Positions 36,789-47,000 of a DNA stretch of 64,000 nt are shown here, piece after piece (positions within the stretch are counted from its first letter, which is position 1; every line of letters begins with the position of its first letter). A model generated the notes under the pieces. It saw only the letters and a program-made list of their open reading frames with translations. It was not told the DNA's origin and did not search any database. Origin of the DNA: Acidobacteriota bacterium (lineage in GTDB: Bacteria; Acidobacteriota; Holophagae; Acanthopleuribacterales; Acanthopleuribacteraceae); contig JASJCB010000026.1 of the NCBI GenBank assembly GCA_030066195.1, positions 17,058 to 81,057 of the forward strand. The letters run 5' to 3'. Made by a program: the position numbers and the translations under genes.

Positions 36789-39598
36789 GGTATACGGCAG
36801 CCGGGCTCTGGAAATGGAGCCCGGTGATAACCCTACCCATCACCATTTTATTCGCCTACTGGGTGTTTGCTACTACCTCCCGTTATGCGACCTTCGGTAT
36901 TCGCTATGACTCGCGACCCATGCCGGCGAGTCTTTACAACATCGGCAAGATGGAACTACGCCACGCCTTGACAAGGCTGCGACACACTTTTCACATTCGC
37001 GGCGCTGCCGAGATTGCCGGTTTACCCACCGTCGACCTGTTTATGGACGAACGTGCGGAAACGACGCTCAACCAAAGCCTGCCCCATTCCGGCATGAGCT
37101 ATGTCAAGGCGCATCTGGTCTACCCGGACACCAGCGTCCGGCCCGTGAAGGTGAAGTATCGCGGCGATTACTCCCAGCACTGGGCGCACTTCAAGAAATC
37201 CACGCGCATCAAAACCAAAAAGGCCCATCTTTTCAAGGGGCAACGCGCCTTCAACCTGATTGCACCCAAGTTCGAGGAAATGCTGAACAACCACCTCTCC
37301 TACCTGTTGGCCGAGGAATTGGGTTTGCCGGCGCCCGAATCCGACATGGTGCTGTACCGGGTCAACGGTCGTAATCGCGGCATCCATTTGATGGTGGAGC
37401 AGCCGGAGGAACTGACCCTACGGCGGAATAGACGCATGCCCGGCGACCTGTACAAGGGCGAGTTGGTGGGCAAGGACAATTACAAGGGCGTCTCCGCCAA
37501 CGTGTTTGAGAACCCGGGCTTGTGGGAAAAGATTGCAATTAACAACCACTACGATGAGAAGGCTCTCGATCCGCTTTACACGCTCACCGAGACATTGGCG
37601 GATGCACCGGACGATAACGGCGCTCACGCCCGCGCCATGGAACTGCTGGAGCCCGAGGTCTGGGGCCGTTTCGCCTTGTTCGAACTGTTGACTCAGTGCT
37701 TCCACTTCGACATCGGCCACAACTGGCGCCTTTACTACGATCCTTACAAGGGGTACATGGAACCCCTGATTTGGGACCCGGTCGGTTGGCATCCCTCCTG
37801 GCGGCCGCGCAAAGGCGACGTACCCAGCCTGGATATCAACCTGTCGCCTCTACACCACACGCTACTGTCCGACTATCCCTTCCTGACGGCGCGACACCGG
37901 GCCGCCGCCGAATTCTTTGAAACCGGCAGGGATGCGGCCTTCCTGGCTACCCTGGATCATTGGATCGCCCGCATGAAAAAGGCCGTTGCCGCCGATCCGC
38001 ATATCACCTCGCACTTCAAATTCTTCAGTGCCGGCGAAGCCAGGAAGGCGATGGACGCCTTGCGCACCAATGTTCACAAGACTTTTGAGGCAGTGCGCCG
38101 GGGCATGCTGGAAGACCCGGGCAGCCTGCGCTACGCGATTGCGGGCGAGGGTCGTATTGCCGTCGAAGTCAACGGTCGCCGTCCCTTGGATTACCTGGAA
38201 CTGGTTTATGCCGAACCTCCTGAACGCTTACCCATGGTCCATATCGTCACCCGCTTCGGTGATCGCGAGGTGGTGACGGATATCAGCGGCGTGGCCTCGT
38301 TGAAAGGCCCGGTGCTGGGCCTCGATATCCCCCTGACCGCCCGCTTCAGTCATCAGAACCAACCGGAACGCGGAAGCCTGAAGGCAAAGTCGCTCAGGGT
38401 AGAACCGGCCTGGTACGAGATCCGGGTAGACGGCGTGAATGCCGAATTGCTGGGCCTGAACGCCGAGCGGGGCGGACCCGTGGAAGCGACCCGGGTCGAC
38501 GTCCTGGAACCGATCCCCTTTACCGAGGGCAAACGCATCGTAACCCCGCGCCCGCTGAATCCGCCGGAAATCTGGTCCGGCCGCGTGACCATCGAGAAGG
38601 ACCGGGTCATCGAGAGCGGCCGGGTGGTGATTCGTCCGGGCACCCGGGTTCAACTGGCGGCGGGCGTGTCGCTGATCATCAAGGGAAACCTGGTCGCCGA
38701 GGGCACTGCGCAGGCGCCGATCGTGTTCGAGAGCTTGGATACCGAACCCTGGGGCGTGTTGGCGCTGCAAGGTCACGGCGCCGATAAATCCCGACTCAGC
38801 CATTGCATCTTTCGCGGCGGCAGCGGCTACAAGCAACCCCTGACCGAGTACTCCGCCATGTTCTCGGTCCATCACGCGGATCACGTGGTTGTGCGCGATT
38901 GCACCTTCGACACCAGTCACCAGGTGGACGATATGGTGCATACGGTCTACGCGGATATCCGCTTCGAACGCTGCCGCTTCCTGAACGCCCTCTCCGATGC
39001 GGTGGACCTGGACATCAGCCGGGCCTACGTCATCGATTGCCTGTTCGAGAACAGCGGCAACGACGGCCTGGATCTCATGTCCTCGCGGGTTGTCGTGCAA
39101 AACAGTCACTTTATCAATAACGGCGACAAGGGCATATCCGTAGGCGAGGGCACCGACCTTGTTGCGTTCAACAACCGCTTCCAGGGCAACGTCTTCGGCG
39201 TTCAGGCCAAGGACGGATCACGCGCACGCCTGGCCAATTCCGCCTTCATGCAAAACAAACACGCCTTGGACGCCTACAAAAAGAACTGGCGCTACGCCGC
39301 CGGCGGTCGCTTGACGGTTACCAAATCCACCTTCCGGGACAACCGGGAACCAAGCGGCGCCGACAAACACTCTATCATCCAAATTCACGACAGCTACCTG
39401 CCTGAAACGGAGCGAGGGAAGAACCTGAGCTTGCACGCTTCGGTTGACGGTATACACGAGAATACCGCCGCAACAAAGGACCTGCCGCGTTTTAATCAAG
39501 CGACGGACAAGCTCCCCGACCTGCTGACCAGGGCATGGCAACAAGTAAACCCCGACATTCGAGGAACCCATGACACCGCGCACCCACCTTCATTTTAA
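36785..39598 (+). CDS. CotH-family kinase fused to a right-handed beta-helix
   Basis: 937 residues. A membrane segment (about 13-31) is followed by a CotH kinase domain (about 75-440): VKVKYRGDYSQHW, HLMVEQPEE, and the metal- and ATP-site region FDIGHNWRLYYDPYKGYMEP then IWDPVGWH (about 307-340). Bases after about 38580 encode a parallel beta-helix (about 600-900) with repeated strand-turn patterns such as RFERCRFLNALSDAV and VVVQNSHFINNGDKGI. CotH proteins phosphorylate secreted proteins. It overlaps the next gene (VTC) by 29 bases and the previous one by four, so the operon is compact. Beta-helices often bind or process polysaccharide; the fusion suggests a target outside the inner membrane. 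Confidence 0.88.
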   Translation: MRYTAAGLWKWSPVITLPITILFAYWVFATTSRYATFGIRYDSRPMPASLYNIGKMELRHALTRLRHTFHIRGAAEIAGLPTVDLFMDERAETTLNQSLPHSGMSYVKAHLVYPDTSVRPVKVKYRGDYSQHWAHFKKSTRIKTKKAHLFKGQRAFNLIAPKFEEMLNNHLSYLLAEELGLPAPESDMVLYRVNGRNRGIHLMVEQPEELTLRRNRRMPGDLYKGELVGKDNYKGVSANVFENPGLWEKIAINNHYDEKALDPLYTLTETLADAPDDNGAHARAMELLEPEVWGRFALFELLTQCFHFDIGHNWRLYYDPYKGYMEPLIWDPVGWHPSWRPRKGDVPSLDINLSPLHHTLLSDYPFLTARHRAAAEFFETGRDAAFLATLDHWIARMKKAVAADPHITSHFKFFSAGEARKAMDALRTNVHKTFEAVRRGMLEDPGSLRYAIAGEGRIAVEVNGRRPLDYLELVYAEPPERLPMVHIVTRFGDREVVTDISGVASLKGPVLGLDIPLTARFSHQNQPERGSLKAKSLRVEPAWYEIRVDGVNAELLGLNAERGGPVEATRVDVLEPIPFTEGKRIVTPRPLNPPEIWSGRVTIEKDRVIESGRVVIRPGTRVQLAAGVSLIIKGNLVAEGTAQAPIVFESLDTEPWGVLALQGHGADKSRLSHCIFRGGSGYKQPLTEYSAMFSVHHADHVVVRDCTFDTSHQVDDMVHTVYADIRFERCRFLNALSDAVDLDISRAYVIDCLFENSGNDGLDLMSSRVVVQNSHFINNGDKGISVGEGTDLVAFNNRFQGNVFGVQAKDGSRARLANSAFMQNKHALDAYKKNWRYAAGGRLTVTKSTFRDNREPSGADKHSIIQIHDSYLPETERGKNLSLHASVDGIHENTAATKDLPRFNQATDKLPDLLTRAWQQVNPDIRGTHDTAHPPSF

Positions 39599-40319
39599 TC
39601 GCTACGAATTCAAATACATCCTGGAACCCGGCCTGAGGAGGGATATCGAGCGCGAGCTTAACTTCTTCATGGCCCTGGATCCCTTCGTGGCCGGCAAACC
39701 GGATAAGAAGTACACGGTGCGCAGCCTTTACTTCGACAATCGCGGCTTCACTCACTATTACGACAAAATAGACGGGCAGTTGACGCGCAGCAAGTTTCGC
39801 CTGCGCACCTACACCCGCGATCCGGCCGAACCATGCGCCGCCTTTCTTGAGATCAAGGGACGTCACAACAACATCGTCTTCAAGCACCGCACCCCGCTGG
39901 ATATGCCCGACGGCGCTTGTTTTGCCGAACAACAAGGCGGCACCGTGGACCGTATCCTGCGGCTCAGCCGACCGGATGAAGTCTTGCAGCAATTTCGCTT
40001 CGAGTTGGCCCGGCGCTTCATTAAACCGGTCATGTTGATCGATTACCGCCGTCGCCCCTACGTGAGCCGGCTGGACCCGGAATTCCGCGTTACCTTCGAC
40101 GAGCAACTGTACGGCGAGGCAACCGAGGACCTGTTCCCCGATAAGGTCGGTTTCCGGCGCTCAATACTGACCGGCAAGACGGTCCTGGAAGTAAAATTCC
40201 GCTACCACGTTCCTTCCTGGTTCCACCGAATCATTCAGACTTACGAGTTACATCGCATCTCTATTTCCAAGATCTGTAAGGGAATAGAGACTTTTGGTCT
40301 GGCGCCCGCGCTGGACTGA
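39570..40319 (+). CDS. VTC domain polyphosphate polymerase-like protein
   Basis: 249 residues with GAGG five bases before ATG. The VTC fold (PF09359) is recognised from NRYEFKYIL (about 9-17), VRSLYFDN (50-57), KFRLRTY (72-78), FLEIKGR (91-97), and a C-terminal VLEVKFRY (about 209-216); these basic and acidic residues line the polyphosphate tunnel of the yeast VTC4 enzyme. It has no membrane segment. It sits between CotH and DUF4956, a neighbourhood often seen for VTC proteins in bacteria. It could make polyphosphate from ATP, or bind another phosphate polymer; activity is inferred from the fold. Confidence 0.9.
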   Translation: MTPRTHLHFNRYEFKYILEPGLRRDIERELNFFMALDPFVAGKPDKKYTVRSLYFDNRGFTHYYDKIDGQLTRSKFRLRTYTRDPAEPCAAFLEIKGRHNNIVFKHRTPLDMPDGACFAEQQGGTVDRILRLSRPDEVLQQFRFELARRFIKPVMLIDYRRRPYVSRLDPEFRVTFDEQLYGEATEDLFPDKVGFRRSILTGKTVLEVKFRYHVPSWFHRIIQTYELHRISISKICKGIETFGLAPALD

Positions 40320-40343
40320 ATCATCATTTGAGGAGATTATCCA

Positions 40344-41048
40344 TTGCAGCAACAGCAAACGGAAACCAACCCGTTGGCCGATCTGACCGCCACGGTCATC
40401 ACCAATTACACCCCCATGGAAATGTTGATCAATATGTCCCTGGCTTTGGTCCTGGGCATCGTCACGGCCATCGTATATCGACGCACCCACAAGGGCCTGG
40501 CCTATTCTCAATCTTTCACCCTGACCATTGTCTTCGTCACGCTGATCGTGTCCATCGTCATCATGGTCATCGGCTCCAGTTTGGCCAGGGCCTTTGCACT
40601 GGTCGGCGCCCTTTCCATTATTCGCTTTCGAACCGTGGTAAAAGACACGAAAGACACCACCTTCGTCTTTGCCGGTCTTGCTGTAGGACTCGCGGCCGGC
40701 ACCAGTAACTACTTCCTGGCCGTGGCCGGTTGCATCTTTATCAGCATCGTGGCGATTGTGCTCTACCGCATCAACTTCGGCGCCCTGTACAAGACCGAAT
40801 TTATCCTGCGCTTCAATTTCGACCAGCAGAGCCCCGCGAGCAACTACCTGGACACCATCACCCAATACGCGGGACGCGCCAATATGCTGCACATGGAGTC
40901 GGCCGCGGAGGGTCGCTATCTGAACCTTACCTATGACATCGTTTTGAAAAGCGGCGTACCGCCCGAGGAACTGATCTCCGCCATGGACAATCTGGAAGGC
41001 ACGTCGGAAGTGGTGCTGATCGCTTCCAAAAACGATGTGGACTACTGA
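40344..41048 (+). CDS. DUF4956 membrane protein
   Basis: 234 residues from TTG 40344, with AGGAG eight bases upstream. Four membrane segments are predicted from the hydrophobic stretches at about 28-45, 55-75, 78-92 and 108-140, with a cytoplasmic C-terminal domain (about 148-234). The ALVGALSIIRFRT stretch near 90-102 is the DUF4956 signature (an MgtC-related loop). DUF4956 proteins are regular neighbours of VTC and CotH genes. A transport, scaffold or phosphate-handling role at the inner membrane is inference. It is 24 bases after the VTC gene and 12 before the next gene. Confidence 0.9.
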   Translation: MQQQQTETNPLADLTATVITNYTPMEMLINMSLALVLGIVTAIVYRRTHKGLAYSQSFTLTIVFVTLIVSIVIMVIGSSLARAFALVGALSIIRFRTVVKDTKDTTFVFAGLAVGLAAGTSNYFLAVAGCIFISIVAIVLYRINFGALYKTEFILRFNFDQQSPASNYLDTITQYAGRANMLHMESAAEGRYLNLTYDIVLKSGVPPEELISAMDNLEGTSEVVLIASKNDVDY

Positions 41049-41060
41049 TAAGGAATCGAA

Positions 41061-42506
41061 ATGACCAGACTTCCCTTCACCATCCCGCTCCTACTCCTTG
41101 CCGGCCTGACCGCAAGGGCTCAAGGCGTCGATTTCCTGATCGAACCCTACCTGACCGACCTCTCCACCGACAGAGCCCGCATCAACTGGTACCCTCGACA
41201 ACCCGCGGCCGCTACGTTTCGCTACGGCCGCACGCTCGATTTTGAATTGGGCTCGATCGAGGTGCCCTCGGGACAACACGGCGTCTCGCTGACCGACCTA
41301 CAGCCGGGCGCCTTGTACCACTACCGAGTGGACAACAGCTACCAGGGCCGGTTCCGAACCCAAAACGGAGACGGCGAACTGACCTTCGCGGTTCTCGGCC
41401 ACACCCACGGCACCGAGGGCTTCTTCCACTACCCGGACCAACTACTGGCCGCCCGAGCCGTGGAACTGGACCCGGATTTCATGTTGCATACCGGCGACGC
41501 CACCTACACCAGCACGCCCAAAAGCTTCGCCAAACACTTCTTTCGCCTGTTCCGAGACTACCTGGCCGAGCGTCCGATCTACCTGGCCCCCGGCAATCAC
41601 GACGTGGGCTGGCCCTTCCCCTACGGCCACAACGGCGATTTTTTTCGCGAGCTGTTCCCCCACGACTACCCCTTCGAGGGATCGGATGTCTTGTACTATG
41701 CCTTTCGCCGCAATCAGGTCCTTTTCCTGATGCTGTCCTACACCTCGGAAATCGGCCCGGGCAGCACCCAGCGGGAATGGCTGAAAACGCGACTGGAAGC
41801 CACGGACGCCCAATACCGCATTGTCTGTTTCGGCGGCGCCCAGAAGGGTTACTACGATCGCGATTCCCTATTCAACTTCCTGGCCGGGCTGGACATCGAC
41901 CTGATCCTGTGGGGCGACGGCTTCCAGGAACCGAACAACTTCAGCACCATCGGCGATATTCCGGCCTTCTTCGTGGGTACGCGCGGCCGATCGCCGCACG
42001 GCATTCTCAATGTCCATGTCGACGACGCCCGCATCCTGCTGACCCAACTGGACGCCACGGGGAACATGGGCGAACCTTATTGGCTGTACAACAAGACGCT
42101 GTACACTTCGAAGGTGAATCTACTGGACATGGAGCCGGCGGAAGTCGTGGAGCGGCCGTCGAGCCGCATCATCATCTACAACCTGCCGGACCCGGTCAAT
42201 TCGGCAGAGGTGGGCGGCTTGCAAATGCGCCTGAACTACCTGGGCAACGGTACGCTGACCACCTACGCCTACGTCACCCCGGACGACACCACCTTGGGCA
42301 CACGTCATTACGAGGGCGGCCTGCGCACCCAGCACCAGATGTTCACGCGCAAGGACGGCCTGGTGAACCTGGTATTCCCCAGGGAAAACCCTTTCACGGA
42401 AGCACCCTACACCATCAACCGCATCAAGCTGTATTTCACCAGGCTGACCGACCCGGAAAACCTGATTATCGAAAGCATGGACCTCTACGAGGACCCGGTC
42501 GATTAG
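41061..42506 (+). CDS. Secreted metallophosphoesterase-like protein, degenerate motifs
   Basis: 481 residues with a signal peptide (about 1-20). A fibronectin-III-like domain (about 27-100; DRARINWYP, LQPGALYHYRV) precedes a calcineurin-type domain, as in purple acid phosphatases. TGD (144-146) and GNHD (178-181) are intact. The first motif, normally DxH or GDT, is GHTH (113-116) and the last, normally GHxH, is WGDGF (284-288), so metal binding may be altered. The C-terminal 150 residues form a beta domain of unknown type. It ends the CotH-VTC-DUF4956 operon with a hairpin after it. A phosphate-ester or polyphosphate-removing role fits the neighbours but may be lost. Confidence 0.8.
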   Translation: MTRLPFTIPLLLLAGLTARAQGVDFLIEPYLTDLSTDRARINWYPRQPAAATFRYGRTLDFELGSIEVPSGQHGVSLTDLQPGALYHYRVDNSYQGRFRTQNGDGELTFAVLGHTHGTEGFFHYPDQLLAARAVELDPDFMLHTGDATYTSTPKSFAKHFFRLFRDYLAERPIYLAPGNHDVGWPFPYGHNGDFFRELFPHDYPFEGSDVLYYAFRRNQVLFLMLSYTSEIGPGSTQREWLKTRLEATDAQYRIVCFGGAQKGYYDRDSLFNFLAGLDIDLILWGDGFQEPNNFSTIGDIPAFFVGTRGRSPHGILNVHVDDARILLTQLDATGNMGEPYWLYNKTLYTSKVNLLDMEPAEVVERPSSRIIIYNLPDPVNSAEVGGLQMRLNYLGNGTLTTYAYVTPDDTTLGTRHYEGGLRTQHQMFTRKDGLVNLVFPRENPFTEAPYTINRIKLYFTRLTDPENLIIESMDLYEDPVD

Positions 42507-42531
42507 CCCCGAAAACCTCTGCCGCCGAATT

Positions 42532-42559
42532 GCCTGATCGCCCGCGCCGGCGATCAGGC
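42532..42559 (+). terminator. Strong hairpin after the CotH operon (no T-run)
   Basis: GCCTGATCGCC (42532-42542) pairs perfectly with GGCGATCAGGC (42549-42559) over 11 bp with a six-base loop. There is no uridine run, so it may stop transcription by another route or stabilise the 3' end. It lies 26 bases after the metallophosphoesterase stop. Confidence 0.5.
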
Positions 42560-42633
42560 GCCGGTTCCTCAGCTCATCTTGTGTGGACCCTTTCGGCAAA
42601 TTGCTGCTAGAGTTGCCGTGGCGGAGGTTGCTC

Positions 42634-43041
42634 ATGCGTTGGTTCGAAAAAGATTTGGAAATTCGCTACGCGGATACAGACCGGATGGACGTGGTGCACC
42701 ACGCCGTCTACCCCGTTTATTGCGAGTTGTCTCGCATTGACCTGCTGGATCAGATCGGACTGCCCTACACACAGATCGAGGAGGCCGGATACTATCTTAT
42801 GGTCTCCGATATTCAATGCCGCTTCAAACTGCCCGTCCGCTTCGGTGACCGGGTCTATATCAGGGGACGTATCAACACCCTCCGCAGTCGCCTGATCAAT
42901 TTCGATTACGAGATACGCGGCCGCGAATCGGACGAACTGAGATTTACCGCTACCAGTAAACACCTGGTCACCGCGCGCACTAACGGCGTCGTCTCGCTTC
43001 CCAGGGAATTCATGGCCAAACTGCGAGCCGCTGTCGATTGA
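42634..43041 (+). CDS. Acyl-CoA thioesterase, 4HBT (YbgC/FadM-like)
   Basis: 135 residues from ATG 42634, which has GGAGG six bases upstream; the longer frame starts without one. The hotdog-fold signature RYADTDRMDVVHHAVY (11-26) includes the catalytic Asp and the following His of 4HBT thioesterases. The remaining strands (IQCRFKLPVRFGDRVYIRG, INFDYEI) fit the fold. It hydrolyses acyl-CoA in the cytoplasm. It is a single gene after the CotH operon, separated by a hairpin; YbgC is usually linked to the tol-pal cluster, but here Pal is at 33.3-33.9 kb, on the other strand. Confidence 0.92.
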   Translation: MRWFEKDLEIRYADTDRMDVVHHAVYPVYCELSRIDLLDQIGLPYTQIEEAGYYLMVSDIQCRFKLPVRFGDRVYIRGRINTLRSRLINFDYEIRGRESDELRFTATSKHLVTARTNGVVSLPREFMAKLRAAVD

Positions 43042-44005
43042 TCACTGTCGGTCAATCGTCTTTTGCGGACAACCTGGAATCAGCTGCAATTCACTTATTT
43101 CTTCCCGAAAAGGCATGATCAGCCGGCGCCTTATCCTCGATTCTTCCCAGGAAGAACAGAACATCTTGCAACTCCTCAATAAGTTCGGGCAGGATAAGGG
43201 AAAAGTGCCGGACTTTGAACCAACCAGGCGGCCGGGGCGACGGTATATTTTCCGCCGAATTTTGAGGCGCGGCCCGGGCACCGGGTACTTCGCGAGTGAA
43301 TTTTGGCAGGCGGCCGAGGCGACGGTATATTTTCCGCCGAATTTTGAGGTGCGGCCCGGACACCGGGTACTTCGCGAGTGAAATTTGGCAGGCGGCCGGG
43401 GCGACGGTATATTTTCCGCCGGTTTTTGAGGTGCGGCCCGGGCACCGGGTACTTCGCGAGAGAATTTTGGCAAGCGGCCGGGGCGACAGCATATTTTCCG
43501 CCGGTTTTTGAGGTGCGGCCCGGGAACCAACTAATCGGGCAAGGCGGGCCTGCTGATGGATAAAAAGACCCATTGCCGCACTCGGTACATTCATTGCGAA
43601 CCTGGAAAACGGACTCCCCGAGCTCGGGCACAACCTATTGACGTGAAAAACGGACCCACCGCGCGCGGCGACAACGTTTTTCACATCTTTCGACCGTTAG
43701 TGCCTTTATGCATCTCAGGATGTTTTCCAGTTGTTTTATGCGCTGAGTTTCGGCGAGTCCATGAGGGTTTTATGAGGCCCGGGTCAGGGCTTGTCCTTGG
43801 AAAATGACCGTGTTATCTTGGTCATCTATGATTTTGCAGCCTTACGGGGCCTACGAAGTTTTTGCCCACTCCCCTCTCATCAGGTTCAAGCCTCTTTCTT
43901 TATTGATTGTTCTCGCTCGCTCGATCGCCTGACGGGCTTAAACCGCGTTGGTGCTCGTTTGTCTACCGGCAGAACCAATGCGACTTATTTTGCAGGAGAT
44001 GAGCC
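43042..44005. other. Intergenic 964 bp with an 82-bp tandem repeat
   Basis: Besides the repeat at 43226-43525 no gene is seen. Reading frames through the repeat shift because 82 is not a multiple of three. The last 150 bases hold the start region of the large secreted protein. Confidence 0.5.
43226..43525. repeat. 82-bp tandem repeat, three full copies and one partial
   Basis: Copies run 43226-43307, 43308-43389, 43390-43471 and 43472 to about 43525, each starting (A)GGCGGCCGGGGCGAC and containing TATATTTTCCGCC and CACCGGGTACTTCGCGAG. Copies 1 and 2 share CGAATTTTGAGG while 3 and 4 share CGGTTTTTGAGG, so the array grew from two pair types. Confidence 0.9.
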
Positions 44006-47000
44006 ATGTTACGCACCGGCTTCTTGTTCTTTTTTCTGTGCTCGCTTCCACTTCAGGCCCAATATCTGCGCCTGTACTATCCCGATATCGAGCAGGGCAG
44101 CGCCACCCTGGTGGTTGCTCCCACCGGCAATGCCATGCTGATTGACGGAGGAAGCGGTATCAAAGATAGCGACGAACCTATCGAGTTTTTTATCAACGAC
44201 CTGATCGATGCGGGCATCGTCACCAGTCTGGATTACATTGTGGCGACCCATTACGATGAAGACCACATCGGCCGTTTGGAAAATGTCTATCAATACGTGC
44301 CCATTTCTCCCGGACTGATCACCTACGATCGCGGCGATGTGGGCGGCACCCCCTCCACCTTTGCCTTTTCCGACTACCTGTTTCAGGCCGATCAATATAA
44401 CCGCACGACCATAACCCCCACCACAACCATCAACCTGGGCGGCGGCGTCACCGTTCGTTGCGTGGTGGTCAACGGACAGCTTCCCGACGGGAGCTCGGTT
44501 GACCTGACCGGAGCGCCCCAATTCGAAAATGCGGCTTCGGCTGCCTTCGTGGTGTCCTACGGCGATTTTCAAACCTGGATCGGCGGTGACCTGGTGGGCA
44601 ATACCGATTTCGGCCACCCCCCCGTGGAACAGGCAGCCGCGCCTTTTGCCGGCGATATGGACATCTATACGGTCAACCACCACGGTTCTTCCATCACCTC
44701 CTCGTCCCAGGGTTTCCTGGATATCATCAAGGCTGAAATCGCCATCAACCAGAATTCGGTGACTAATAATTTCGGTCATCCCACCGTCTTCGTCGTCAAC
44801 CGAATCCTGGCCACCGCGGATACCTTCAGCAACTTCCCCCTGTTCCTGCAAAGTAACCCCGGCAAACCCGGTGATTCCCGCTCCGATGACAGCCTGGCCG
44901 ACGGCATTGCCGACCCAGATGATGTCACCACCATCGGCGGCGAACCCGGCACTATTACGGTCCTTTCCGACGGCGGCTCCTACCGGGTTTACGGCGGAGA
45001 CATCGAACCCATCACCCGCCTCGCCGACAGCGGGGTGCACACCCTGGCCGATTTCCCCCCGGCCATTCTCGAAATCTCCTACAGCCCCCTGGTGCCCACG
45101 TTCTCCCAAACCACCACGGTCGAGGCCGACATCCGCGACGAGGACGCCCTGTTGAGTCCGGTGATCACCTACCGGGTCAACGGCGTTGCCCAAACACCGA
45201 TCGCCATGACCCAAATCCCCGCGACCAACCGTTATCAAGGCGTCCTGCCTGCAAGAGCGGACGGTGAGAAGGTGGTCTTTCGGGTGGAAGTTACCGACAG
45301 TGCCGGCCAGACGACGCCTTCGCAAGCAGACGGCTATTTCTCCGGAACCACGCCCATCGCCACGCTTCGCGACCAGGACGCTCAGGGCATCCTGCTGACT
45401 CGCGGCCTTTCGGCCAGGGTCCAGGGAACCATTACGGTGGAACCCGGCATCTTCAATCAAAGTGTTTCTCAACTCTATGTGCAGGATGCAAGCGGCGGCC
45501 TCAACATCTTCGACAATGAAATCCTTTCCGATATCGAACGAGGCGACACCGTGATCTTTACCGGCGTCGTGGACCAGTTCGGCGGCGTTGCCGAATTGGT
45601 GACCGCCGGGGATAACGGCGAATACGGCCATGTACGCCTGGGGCCCGGGACCGCGCCCACCCCGACGGTCGTCACCCTCTCCCAATTGGACGAGAGCACC
45701 GAGGGCCTGCTGGTTCGGATCAACAATGTCACCTTGACGGGCGGCGACACCCTGCCGGAATCCGGGAACGCCACGCTCAGCATTACCGACGGCGTCACCA
45801 CTCGTTCCCTGCGGATTGACGGCGATACCGATATCCCGGGCGCCAATACGCCCCTGAGCAGCTTCGATATCATCGGGATCGTGACCCAGTTCGATACCAC
45901 GGTTCCGCTGACCTTCGGTTACCAGGTCACCCCCAGGGAGCGGGCCGATTTCATCTCCGACGAGGTCAACATTCCGGCGGTCCTCATCAGCGAATTGCAT
46001 ACCGACCCGGACCCGTCCGAGGGCGACGCCAACGGTGACGGCAATATCAGCAGCACCCAGGACGAATTCGTGGAAATAGTAAACCCCGGCTTCGAGCCCG
46101 TGGATATTTCCGGCTGGACTATATCCGATGCGGTCGGCACCCGCTTCACCTTCCCCGCCGATACGATTCTGCCCCCGCGTGAAGCAGCAGTCGTCTTTTC
46201 GGGAGGAACCCCCACCGGCGATTTCGGTAACGCCGGCGCCAACGGCCTGGTGTTCACGGCCGGTTCCCTGGGCCTGAACAACAGCGGCGACACCGTGACG
46301 CTGGCCGACGCGGGCGGCGTGACCGTTCAAGCGGTAAGCTACGGCAGTGAGGGCGGCGATAACCAATCGCTGACGCGCGACCCGGATTGGACCAATACGC
46401 CCCTGGTCAAGCACACCACAACGACGGCGGGTTTGCGTTATTCGCCCGGGACTCGCGTGGACGGCAGCCCTTACACCTTACAGCCCGGTTCCCTGCTCTT
46501 GAGCGAGGTCATGTATGATCCCAACGGTTCCGACGGCTCGAAAGAATGGATCGAGTTGATCAATGTCTCCGATACGACGATCGACCTGTCGGACCTGAGC
46601 ATCGGCTCCGGCGGCACGGACTACACCAGTTCGGTCATCCAACTTTCCGGCACGGTGGGACCCGGACAAACCTTCGTCATAGGCGGTCCTGACAGCGACG
46701 GCGACAATGCGAACCCGGTGTTCGATCTGGTTCTCAACTTCTCGCCGGACTTGCAGAACAGCGGCACCACGGCCGACGGCGTTGCCCTGTTCAACGTGCG
46801 CGCCGGTCAAATCACACCGGCGACCGTACCTATCGATGCGGTGGTCTACGGAGGCACGAACAGCAATAACCTGATCGACGAGACGGGCAGCGCCAATGCG
46901 CCCGAGGTCGGCGATGCTTCCGGCGGGGCCACGATCGAGCGCGTTGACCCGGCAGGCGCCTGGCAGATTCAGGGCGTCCCAACCCCCAATGAAAGCCTGC

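Noticed and set aside
44009..46414. Long minus-strand reading frame (801 codons) opposite the secreted protein
   Set aside because: It is a mirror of the GC-rich plus-strand gene, has no ribosome-binding site, and the plus strand shows signal peptide, domains and repeats.
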